Source: Caulobacteraceae bacterium UBA6225
Lineage (GTDB): Bacteria > Pseudomonadota > Alphaproteobacteria > Caulobacterales > Caulobacteraceae
Direction: 5' to 3'
Length of the DNA: 7,332 bases
Assembly (NCBI GenBank): GCA_002441055.1
Contig: DJWR01000221.1
Location: 1 to 7,332 of the forward strand
Below the pieces are notes generated by a model. The model had not been told where the DNA came from. It did not search any database and was given only the letters and a program-made list of their open reading frames with translations. This document shows positions 1-5,427 of the stretch, one piece after another (position 1 is the stretch's first letter; each line of letters starts with the position of its first letter). A program made the position numbers and the translations under genes.

Positions 1-1
1 C

Positions 2-592
2 TTAGCCGGCGGGCATGATCACGGTGTCGATCACGTGGATCACGCCGTTGGACTGGTCGAGGTCGGTGGCCGTCACCATGGCGGTGCCGCCTTGGGCGTC
101 GGTGAGCTGGACGCCGCCATTGACGACAGAGGCCTTGAGCTCTTCGCCCTGCACGGTGGTCAGGGTGGCGGCGCCGCCACCGGCTTCGATGGCGGCCATG
201 ACGTCAGCGGCCATCAGTTCGCCAGCGACCACATGATAGGTCAGGATCTTGGTCAGCTGATCCTTGGAGTCCGGCTGAACCAGGGTGTCCACAGTGCCGG
301 CCGGCAGCTTTTCAAAGGCGGCGTTGGTGGGGGCGAACACGGTGAAGGGGCCAGGGCCCGACAGGGTCTCAACTAGGTCAGCGGCCTGGACCGCGGTCAC
401 CAGAGTGGTGTGGTCGGGCGAGGCCTGGGCGCCAGCGACGATGTTGGTCTGGGTGACCGCCGGCTCAGCGGCCGCCATCGGCTCGGCTTCCGGCGCAGCG
501 GCGGTCTCTTCAGCCTGAGAGCAGGCCGACAGGGTGAAGGCGAGCGCGAGCGCAGAGACGCCGGCGAGAATGCGGAATTTCGGTTCGGTCAT
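2..592 (-). CDS. FAS1 (fasciclin) domain lipoprotein
   Basis: A 196-residue secreted protein with one FAS1 domain, a fold usually linked to adhesion or extracellular protein contacts; its precise role here is unknown. Residues 1-24 form a lipoprotein signal: a basic start (K5, R7), a hydrophobic stretch and a lipobox LSAC with the lipidated Cys at 24. An Ala/Glu/Pro-rich linker (about 25-48) follows. The FAS1 domain spans about 49-195 and shows the H1 motif FTVFAPTNAAFEKLP (83-97), the YHVV motif (119-122) and the H2 motif GVIHVIDTVIMP (183-194). The frame is open further upstream to 694, but the start at 592 is preferred. It places the signal peptide at the N-terminus, has a GAGGGA ribosome site 6 nt upstream (599-604), and lies downstream of a candidate promoter at 644-671. 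The TAA stop falls at 2-4, so the gene is complete. Family assignment is firm; function is inferred. Confidence 0.93.
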   Translation of the reverse strand: MTEPKFRILAGVSALALAFTLSACSQAEETAAAPEAEPMAAAEPAVTQTNIVAGAQASPDHTTLVTAVQAADLVETLSGPGPFTVFAPTNAAFEKLPAGTVDTLVQPDSKDQLTKILTYHVVAGELMAADVMAAIEAGGGAATLTTVQGEELKASVVNGGVQLTDAQGGTAMVTATDLDQSNGVIHVIDTVIMPAG

Positions 593-643
593 AGACAGTC
601 CCTCGGATGGGCGCAGCGCGATAGGCGCGGCGTCTTGGGGGAG

Positions 644-671
644 TACGAGCCTGGCCCCTACCCCGGATGCG
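644..671 (-). promoter_or_regulatory. Candidate ECF-sigma-type promoter of the FAS1 lipoprotein gene
   Basis: On the minus strand CGCATCC (665-671) is followed after 17 nt by CGTA (644-647). This has the general layout of an ECF sigma factor promoter: a -35 ending in CC and a short CGT-type -10. Transcription would begin near 636-638, leaving a leader of about 45 nt with the GAGGGA ribosome site. It was recognised by eye from a loose pattern, so chance is possible in GC-rich DNA. No sigma or anti-sigma gene lies in the window. Confidence 0.3.
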
Positions 672-760
672 TGTTCGTTAAGAGTTTTTCCCACGCACCT
701 GTCAGAACGCCCCTACAGCCAAGCCCGTTCCACCCGGACCGCCGCTATCCCTAAATCGGC

Positions 761-781
761 CGCCAAGTCGCTCAGTTGGCG
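761..781. promoter_or_regulatory. Dyad upstream of the ABC operon, possible operator
   Basis: CGCCAA (761-766) and TTGGCG (776-781) are perfect inverted 6-bp arms separated by 9 bp, centred about 100 bp upstream of the ATPase start. The 21-bp size suits a dimeric repressor or activator site. I cannot name a regulator, and I found no convincing -35/-10 pair for the operon elsewhere in 593-868. The remainder of that spacer shows no gene. Confidence 0.22.
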
Positions 782-868
782 CGTCGGGCCGCCGCACAAG
801 CTGGTTTCCCTTTCACAGGTGGCGATCTAGGGTCCGCTCCCTTCTCATTCCAATCACGGGCCTCGCCC

Positions 869-1861
869 ATGCCACAGATCCTCGTCGAGGACCTGGCCAA
901 GACCTATCGCGTCGCCGAGCGCGATCCCGGCCTGCTGGGCGCGGTCAAAGGTCTGGTCCATCGCCGCCACCGCACGGTCGAGGCCCTGCGGGACGTCTCC
1001 TTTTGCCTGGAGGCGGGCGAACTGCTGGGCTTCATCGGCCCCAATGGGGCGGGCAAGTCCACCACCATCAAGATTCTCTCGGGCATCCTGAAACCTGACG
1101 CCGGCACGGTGATGGTGAACGGCCGCGTCCCCTTCACCGACCGAATCGCTCACGTGTCGAAGATCGGCGTCGTCTTCGGCCAGCGCACCCAGCTCTGGTG
1201 GGACCTGCCGGTCTCCGAAGGCTTTGACCTGCTGGCCGACATCTATCGGGTGGAACCCGCCCGCTACCGCGCCAACCGCGACGAGCTGGTCGCCCTGCTG
1301 CGCCTGGAGCGGGTGCTGGATCAGCCGGTGCGCCAGCTGTCGCTCGGCCAGCGGATGCGCGCCGAGATCGCTGCGGCCCTGCTGCACGAGCCCGACATCC
1401 TGTTCCTGGACGAGCCGACCATCGGCCTGGACGCGCCGTCCAAGCTCGCCGTCCGCGAGGTGGTCCGCCGCCTGAACCGCGAGCGCGGCGTCACTGTCCT
1501 GCTCACCACCCACGACATGCACGACATCGAGGCCCTGGCGCAGCGGGTCATCGTCATCGGCCATGGCCAGGTCCTGGCCGACAGCCCGTTTGAGACCCTG
1601 CGGGCCAATGTCCTGGCTGAACGGCGTCTGGTCATCGACTTCGCCCACGAGGCGCCTGAAATCAGCATGGCCGACGTCGAGATCCGCAGCCGCCAGGGCC
1701 AGACCCTGGAACTCGCCTTCGATCCGGCCCGGACGCCGACGCCCAATCTGATCGCCGCCCTCGCCGCGGCCCACGAGGTGGTCGACATCCATGTGGGCGA
1801 GCCGGCCATCGAAGAGGTCATCGCCCGCTTCTACGACCTGCATGGCGCGGGCGAGGCCTGA
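869..1861 (+). CDS. ABC-2 type transporter ATP-binding protein
   Basis: A 330-residue ATPase subunit that would power the two permeases encoded next to it. All nucleotide-binding motifs are intact: Walker A GPNGAGKST (57-65, Lys63), Q-loop Gln105 in VVFGQRTQLWWDLP, signature LSLGQ (157-161), Walker B ILFLDE (177-182, Glu182 catalytic), D-loop GLD (186-188) and switch His215 in TTHD. A C-terminal accessory region of about 85 residues follows (245-330). The FGQRTQLWWDLP stretch and the two partner permeases resemble the uncharacterised ABC transport group that pairs COG4586 with COG4587 and COG3694. The chosen ATG at 869 starts just before the first beta strand (MPQILVEDLAKTYRV). The frame is open to a TTG at 776, but those extra residues have no domain character. 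No strong ribosome site precedes 869, so the start is less certain than the gene. Substrate is unknown; export is inferred from the ABC-2 class. Confidence 0.93.
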   Translation: MPQILVEDLAKTYRVAERDPGLLGAVKGLVHRRHRTVEALRDVSFCLEAGELLGFIGPNGAGKSTTIKILSGILKPDAGTVMVNGRVPFTDRIAHVSKIGVVFGQRTQLWWDLPVSEGFDLLADIYRVEPARYRANRDELVALLRLERVLDQPVRQLSLGQRMRAEIAAALLHEPDILFLDEPTIGLDAPSKLAVREVVRRLNRERGVTVLLTTHDMHDIEALAQRVIVIGHGQVLADSPFETLRANVLAERRLVIDFAHEAPEISMADVEIRSRQGQTLELAFDPARTPTPNLIAALAAAHEVVDIHVGEPAIEEVIARFYDLHGAGEA

Positions 1862-1865
1862 AGCC

Positions 1866-2699
1866 ATGGACGCCGCCCGCCCCTACCTCGCCGCCTTCTC
1901 CAGCCGCTTCCTGCTGATGCTGCAGTACCGCGCCGCGGCCATCGCCGGCTTCGCCACCCAATGCTGGTGGGGCGGCATCAAGGTGATGATCTACGCCGCC
2001 TTCTTCGCCGCGGCCCCGGCCGCCGCTGCGGCCTCGCCCATGACGTTGGCCCAGGTCATCACCTACACCTGGCTCGCCCAGGCGCTCTTGGCGCTGACCC
2101 CCTGGAGCGCTGATCCGGAGGTGGCCCTGTCGGTGCGCACAGGCTCGGTGGCCTATGACCGCCTGCGGCCTGTGGACACCTACAGCCTCTGGTACGTCCG
2201 CGGCGCCGCCTGGATGGCCTCGCGCGCCCTGCCCCGTGCGGCGCTGATGCTGCTCGGCGCCGGTCTCGTCCTGCCGCTCATCGGCCTGTCGGACTGGGCG
2301 TGGAAGCCGCCACCGACCCTGGCCGCGGCCGCCGCCTTCGCCATCTCCCTACCGCTCGCCCTGGCCCTGTCGAGCGCCTTCCTGATGATCGTCAACATCA
2401 TCGTCGCGGCCACCCTCACCGACCGGGGGGTCAATGTGCTGTTCAACAGCCTGATCATTGTCTTCTCCGGCAATCTCCTGCCGCTGGCCCTCTACCCGGA
2501 CTGGGCGCGCACCGCCCTGCTGGTCCAGCCCTTCGCCGGGATGATGGACATTCCCCTGCGCCTCTATGTCGGTCAGCTGAGCGGGGCCGGCGCCCTGGCG
2601 GGGCTCGGACTGCAGGCCTTCTGGACCTTGGCCCTGATCCTTCTCGGCCGCTGGGCCATGGCCCGCGTCATGCGCCGGCTCGAAGTCCAGGGAGGTTGA
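1866..2699 (+). CDS. ABC-2 family permease, first subunit (COG4587-like)
   Basis: A 277-residue integral inner-membrane protein, one half of a heteromeric channel. Hydrophobic segments lie near residues 22-50, 59-79, 124-146, 152-183, 190-210 and 240-262, consistent with six helices. The cytoplasmic stretch VRTGSVAYDRLRPVDTY (90-106) between the second and third helices matches the Gly-x-x-x-x-x-L-x-R-P signature of ABC2_membrane_6-type permeases, where the coupling contact with the ATPase is expected. SGNLLPLALYPDW (201-213) is the other family-like motif. The start codon lies 4 bp after the ATPase stop, so translation is probably coupled. An in-frame ATG at 1791 lies inside the ATPase gene and would add 25 residues with no membrane character, so it was not used. 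The family call rests on motif and context. The substrate cannot be read from the sequence. Confidence 0.9.
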   Translation: MDAARPYLAAFSSRFLLMLQYRAAAIAGFATQCWWGGIKVMIYAAFFAAAPAAAAASPMTLAQVITYTWLAQALLALTPWSADPEVALSVRTGSVAYDRLRPVDTYSLWYVRGAAWMASRALPRAALMLLGAGLVLPLIGLSDWAWKPPPTLAAAAAFAISLPLALALSSAFLMIVNIIVAATLTDRGVNVLFNSLIIVFSGNLLPLALYPDWARTALLVQPFAGMMDIPLRLYVGQLSGAGALAGLGLQAFWTLALILLGRWAMARVMRRLEVQGG

Positions 2700-2704
2700 C
2701 CGCC

Positions 2705-3508
2705 ATGAACAGCCTCCACCTGATCCTCCGCTATTTCAGCGCCTCCCTGCGCAGCCAGCTGCAATATCCCGGCTCCGCCGTCATGCTGGGGATCGGCGCC
2801 TTCCTGACCACCATCATCGACATGCTGGCCGCCTGGGCGCTGTTCGACCGCTTCGGTCAGGTGCAGGGCTGGAGCCTGGGGCACATCGCCGTCTTCTACG
2901 GGGTGGTCTCCACCAGCTTCGCCCTGACGGACTTCTTCACCCGCGGCTTCGACGTCTTCGGCGGGGAGTTCGTCAAGACCGGCGCCTTCGACCGTATCCT
3001 GCTGCGGCCACGTTCGCCGGCCCTTCAGCTGGTCGGCTACGAGTTCCGCCTCAGCCGCTTCGGGCGGCTGGCCCAGGCCCTCCTGGTGCTGTTCGTGGGC
3101 GCCGCAGTGGTCGGGGTCGAGTGGAGCCCGGACAAGGTCTTGCTGCTGGCCTGGACGATCACCGGCGGGGTGGCCCTCTTCACAGGCCTCCTGGTCCTTC
3201 AGGCCAGCTTCGCCTTCTGGACCACCGAAAGCCTGGAGGTGTTCAACGTCCTGACCTATGGCGGCATCCAGGCCGCCCAGTTTCCTTTAAGCCTCTACGC
3301 CGCCTGGTTCCGCAACTTCCTGATCTTCGTCGTGCCGCTCGGCTGCGTGGCCTACTACCCGGTTCTGGCGATCCTCGATCAGCCAGACCCCCTGGGCGCC
3401 CCAGACTGGTGGCTGCCCACGGCGCCGGCCATGGGCTTCGTCTTCCTCAACCTATCCTTCCTTGCCTGGCGCGCCGGCATCAGGCGCTACACCTCGACGG
3501 GCAGCTGA
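2705..3508 (+). CDS. ABC-2 family permease, second subunit (COG3694-like)
   Basis: A 267-residue integral inner-membrane protein, the second permease of the operon. Hydrophobic segments occur near 24-47, 58-77, 121-140, 144-171, 200-225 and 239-256. FVKTGAFDRILLRPRSP (89-105) is the counterpart of the GxxxxxLLRP motif of its neighbour, and FWTTESLEVFNVLTYGG (171-187) is characteristic of this permease group. The start at 2705 is well supported: a strong AGGGAGG ribosome site (2689-2695) ends 9 nt upstream, inside the end of the preceding gene. Only 5 bp separate it from that gene's stop. The frame stays open upstream to 2300, but this is overlap with the first permease gene and not coding. 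The two permeases are clearly different in sequence, so the transporter is likely a heterodimer plus two copies of the ATPase. Confidence 0.9.
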   Translation: MNSLHLILRYFSASLRSQLQYPGSAVMLGIGAFLTTIIDMLAAWALFDRFGQVQGWSLGHIAVFYGVVSTSFALTDFFTRGFDVFGGEFVKTGAFDRILLRPRSPALQLVGYEFRLSRFGRLAQALLVLFVGAAVVGVEWSPDKVLLLAWTITGGVALFTGLLVLQASFAFWTTESLEVFNVLTYGGIQAAQFPLSLYAAWFRNFLIFVVPLGCVAYYPVLAILDQPDPLGAPDWWLPTAPAMGFVFLNLSFLAWRAGIRRYTSTGS

Positions 3509-3549
3509 CCTCCCCTAGCGCTGAACGCCAACGTCGGCTAAGATGACCA

Positions 3550-3559
3550 ACTAGATAGT
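3550..3559. promoter_or_regulatory. Short dyad before the antitoxin gene, possible autoregulatory operator
   Basis: ACTA-GA-TAGT is a perfect 4-bp-arm inverted repeat lying 12 bp upstream of the antitoxin start and next to its ribosome site (AGGA, 3561-3564, 7 nt before the ATG). Phd/YefM antitoxins commonly repress their own operon by binding short palindromes near the start. A weak -10-like TAAGAT lies at 3539-3544 without a good -35. The arms are short, so this is only suggestive. Confidence 0.3.
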
Positions 3560-3571
3560 CAGGAACAGACG

Positions 3572-3814
3572 ATGAGCGCCGTAAGCCTCGCCGACGCCAA
3601 AGCCCATCTCAGCGAACTTGTGGATCGCGTGGAGGCTGGGGAGTCCATTGAGATCACCCGCCGCGGCAAGCGCGTAGCCCGCCTGACAGCATCTGACCAA
3701 CCGCGAAAGGCGATCGATCTCGCCGCGCTTCAGGCGCTGACAAAGTCCTTACCCCCAGCCACCCAGGACGCCGCCGACATTATCCGCGCCCTGCGCGATG
3801 GCGAACGCTATTGA
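3572..3814 (+). CDS. Phd/YefM-type antitoxin of a type II toxin-antitoxin pair
   Basis: An 80-residue protein that should bind and neutralise the PIN-domain toxin encoded directly after it, and repress the operon. The N-terminal half (about 1-42) has the Phd/YefM pattern: an opening strand and helix SLADAKAHLSELVDRVEAG, then the ESIEITRRGKRVARL stretch that ends the DNA-binding fold. The C-terminal half (about 47-80) is the less conserved toxin-binding tail, with charged and helical character ending in RALRDGERY. The length is normal for the family. The ATG has an AGGA ribosome site 7 nt upstream. The stop TGA is embedded in the TTG start of the toxin gene. Base composition looks somewhat less GC-rich than in the flanking operons, as is common in mobile toxin-antitoxin pairs. 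Confidence 0.92.
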   Translation: MSAVSLADAKAHLSELVDRVEAGESIEITRRGKRVARLTASDQPRKAIDLAALQALTKSLPPATQDAADIIRALRDGERY

Positions 3815-4239
3815 GCCGCTACGTCGACACCTCGGTGATCATCGCGGCGCTTTCCAATGAGCCCGCGACGGCGCGGGCGCAGGGCTGGCTCGCGGGCCAG
3901 AGCCCCGGTGATCTGCTGATCAGCGACTGGACGGTGACCGAAGTCTCCTCAGCCCTGTCGATCAAGCTGCGGACAGGCCAGATCGATCTCGATCAGCGCG
4001 CAGCCTCTCTGGCGCTGTTCCGCCAGCTCGTCGCCGATAGCTTCATCCTGCTGCCCGTGACGAGCTGGCAGTTCCAGACCGCGGCGCGATTTGTTGACCA
4101 GCACCACCTCGGTCTCCGCGCGGGCGACGCCCTTCATCTGGCGGTCGCGTCCGACGCCGGGGCCATGCTCCAGACCCTGGACATCCGCCTGGCCCAGGCC
4201 GGGCCAGAGCTCGGCGTTCCCACCGAGCTTCTGGCCTAA
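3811..4239 (+). CDS. vapC: VapC-like PIN-domain toxin (putative ribonuclease)
   Basis: A 142-residue PIN-domain protein, expected to be a metal-dependent endoribonuclease that slows growth when the antitoxin is lost. The four acidic residues of the PIN active site are all visible: Asp6 in YVDTS, Glu44 in TEVSSAL, Asp106 in GDALHLA and Asp124 in TLDIRLA, so the toxin looks intact. The length is typical of VapC. The start is a TTG that overlaps the antitoxin stop by 4 bp (TTGA). No ATG or GTG nearby would keep the first strand and Asp6, and no clear ribosome site is present, so translation is probably coupled to the antitoxin and held at a low level. The pairing with a Phd/YefM antitoxin instead of VapB is common. 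The RNA target is unknown. The gene converges on the nitronate monooxygenase-family gene, whose stop is 6 bp away. Confidence 0.93.
   Translation: MSRYVDTSVIIAALSNEPATARAQGWLAGQSPGDLLISDWTVTEVSSALSIKLRTGQIDLDQRAASLALFRQLVADSFILLPVTSWQFQTAARFVDQHHLGLRAGDALHLAVASDAGAMLQTLDIRLAQAGPELGVPTELLA
4202..4236. terminator. Long hairpin at the end of the toxin gene, possible bidirectional terminator
   Basis: GGCCAGAGCTCGG (4202-4214) pairs with CCGAGCTTCTGGCC (4223-4236) to give 13 base pairs with one bulged T and an 8-nt loop. It ends immediately before the toxin stop codon, between two converging genes that have only 6 bp between their stops. There is no T-run on either strand, so it is not a classical intrinsic terminator. 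It may block converging transcription or protect the mRNA 3' end. The whole structure lies inside coding sequence, so it must also satisfy the protein. Confidence 0.45.
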
Positions 4240-4245
4240 CCCGAC

Positions 4246-5250
4246 CTACTCCGCGGCCATCAGCACCTTGCCGGCGGTGAAGGAGGTCTTCTCGGCCAGG
4301 GAGGCCTTGGCCGCCTCGTATTCGGCGGCCAGCTTGGCCACCAGGTCGCCGGCGCCCAGGATCTCCTCCACCGCGCCGATCCCTTGGCCGCAGCCCCAGA
4401 TGTCCTTCCAGGCCTTGGCCTTGGTGTTGCCGCCGGAGCCGAAGTTCATCTTCGAGGGATCAGCCTCAGGCAGGTTGTCGGGGTCGAGGCCCGCCGCGAT
4501 GATTGAGGGCCGCAGATAGTTGCCGTGCACCCCGGTGAAGAGGTTGGAATAGACAATGTCCTCGCCGGAGCTCTCGACGATCATGTCCTTATAGCCCTGG
4601 GCCGCATTGGCCTCCTTGGTGGCGATGAAGGCCGAGCCGATATAGGCCAGGTCCGCCCCCATGGCCTGGGCGCCCAGGATCGCCGCGCCATTGGCGATGG
4701 CGCCCGACAGCGCTATGGGCCCGTCGAACCAGGTCCGCAGTTCCTGGATCAGCGCGAAGGGCGACAGCGCGCCGGCATGGCCGCCGGCCCCGGCCGCCAC
4801 GGGGATCAGGCCGTCAGCGCCCTTCTCCACCGCCTTGCGGGCGAAGCGGTCATTGATGATGTCGTGCATGACGATGCCGCCATAGGCGTGCACCGCCTGG
4901 TTCACATCCTCCCGTGCGCCCAGCGAGGTGATGATGATCGGGACCTTGTACTTGGCCGCCATCTCCACGTCGTGTTCCAGCCTGTCATTGGTCTTGTGCA
5001 CGATCTGGTTCACCGCGAACGGCGCCGAGGGCAGGTCGGGATTCTTGGCGTCCCAGTCGGCCAGTTCCTCGGTGATCTGGGCCAGCCACTCGTCCAGCTG
5101 GCTCGCCGGCCGGGCGTTCAGCGCCGGGAAGGAGCCGACGATGCCAGCCTTGCACTGGGCGATCACCAGGTCCGGGTTCGAAATGATGAACAGGGGCGAG
5201 GCGATCACCGGCAGGCGCAGGCGGTCACGGAGAATGGGCGGCAGGGCCAT
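4246..5250 (-). CDS. Nitronate monooxygenase-family flavoprotein
   Basis: A 334-residue FMN-dependent TIM-barrel enzyme of the nitronate monooxygenase / 2-nitropropane dioxygenase family, probably cytoplasmic. Family members oxidise alkyl nitronates, though some are quinone reductases or FabK-like reductases, so the substrate is open. Landmarks in order: the opening strand LRLPVIASPLFIISNPDL (11-28), GIVGSFPALNAR (36-47), FAVNQIVH (78-85), the glycine-rich motif AAGAGGHAG (152-160) whose His158 occupies the position of the catalytic histidine in characterised members, the phosphate-binding SGAIANG (182-188), and GADLAYIGSAFIAT (198-211). The length is normal. The ATG at 5250 has an AAGGA ribosome site (5258-5262) 7 nt upstream. 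It is transcribed away from mutA across a 177-bp spacer and runs towards the toxin gene. Fold assignment is firm; exact reaction is not. Confidence 0.9.
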   Translation of the reverse strand: MALPPILRDRLRLPVIASPLFIISNPDLVIAQCKAGIVGSFPALNARPASQLDEWLAQITEELADWDAKNPDLPSAPFAVNQIVHKTNDRLEHDVEMAAKYKVPIIITSLGAREDVNQAVHAYGGIVMHDIINDRFARKAVEKGADGLIPVAAGAGGHAGALSPFALIQELRTWFDGPIALSGAIANGAAILGAQAMGADLAYIGSAFIATKEANAAQGYKDMIVESSGEDIVYSNLFTGVHGNYLRPSIIAAGLDPDNLPEADPSKMNFGSGGNTKAKAWKDIWGCGQGIGAVEEILGAGDLVAKLAAEYEAAKASLAEKTSFTAGKVLMAAE

Positions 5251-5286
5251 GGAGGTTTCCTTTTTGGGCGGACCGTTCTTTGTGAT

Positions 5287-5320
5287 TTACGATGTAAGAG
5301 AAAAGCGCGCGACGGCGCAA
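5287..5320 (-). promoter_or_regulatory. Candidate promoter with overlapping dyad for the monooxygenase-family gene
   Basis: On the minus strand TTGCGC (5315-5320) and TTACAT (5292-5297) are spaced by 17 bp, an acceptable though weak sigma-70-type pair; transcription would start about 35 nt before the gene. The inverted repeat TTAC-GAT-GTAA (5287-5297) covers the -10. Such short TTAC/GTAA dyads resemble sites of TetR-type repressors, some of which control acyl-CoA metabolism. Both elements are weak matches found by eye. Confidence 0.3.
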
Positions 5321-5368
5321 GAAGCCTCACACGGCATCCCTGGCCAACCCGGGTGGAAAAAATCCGCC

Positions 5369-5394
5369 TCAAGGCGCCGTGGCGGCGCCCTTGA
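5369..5394. repeat. Strong hairpin in the spacer upstream of mutA
   Basis: TCAAGGCGCCG (5369-5379) and CGGCGCCCTTGA (5383-5394) form 11 base pairs with a single bulged C and a 3-nt TGG loop. It lies 33 bp before the mutA start. On the minus strand it is followed after 6 nt by six T residues (complement of 5357-5362), so it could terminate leftward transcription entering the monooxygenase promoter. On the plus strand no T-run follows, and it would be a 5' leader hairpin if transcription starts upstream. Pairing is plain; role is inferred. Confidence 0.5.
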
Positions 5395-5427
5395 CGCTTC
5401 CCGCGCCCCCGGCTCATCACAGGAGCG

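Noticed and set aside
593..694. Extension of the FAS1 protein by 34 residues to an upstream start
   Set aside because: It would bury the lipoprotein signal peptide inside the protein, has no matching ribosome site, and starts upstream of the candidate promoter.
854..1867. Long open frame of 337 codons on the minus strand
   Set aside because: It lies opposite the ATPase gene, which has all ABC motifs; long shadow frames are common in GC-rich DNA and this one shows no domain.
3509..3549. Terminator after the ABC operon
   Set aside because: Only short, weak pairings such as TAGC/GCTA are seen and there is no T-run.
4308..4331. Perfect 8-bp inverted repeat TGGCCGCC / GGCGGCCA
   Set aside because: It falls within the monooxygenase-family gene and is explained by alanine codons around AAEYEAAK; it is away from any gene boundary.
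5391..5419. Sigma-70 promoter for mutA starting at TTGACG
   Set aside because: The -35-like box is good but nothing resembling a -10 lies 16-18 bp downstream, and the transcript would be nearly leaderless.
5251..5427. Cobalamin riboswitch before mutA
   Set aside because: The spacer is too short and I see no B12-box-like sequence; only a simple hairpin is present.
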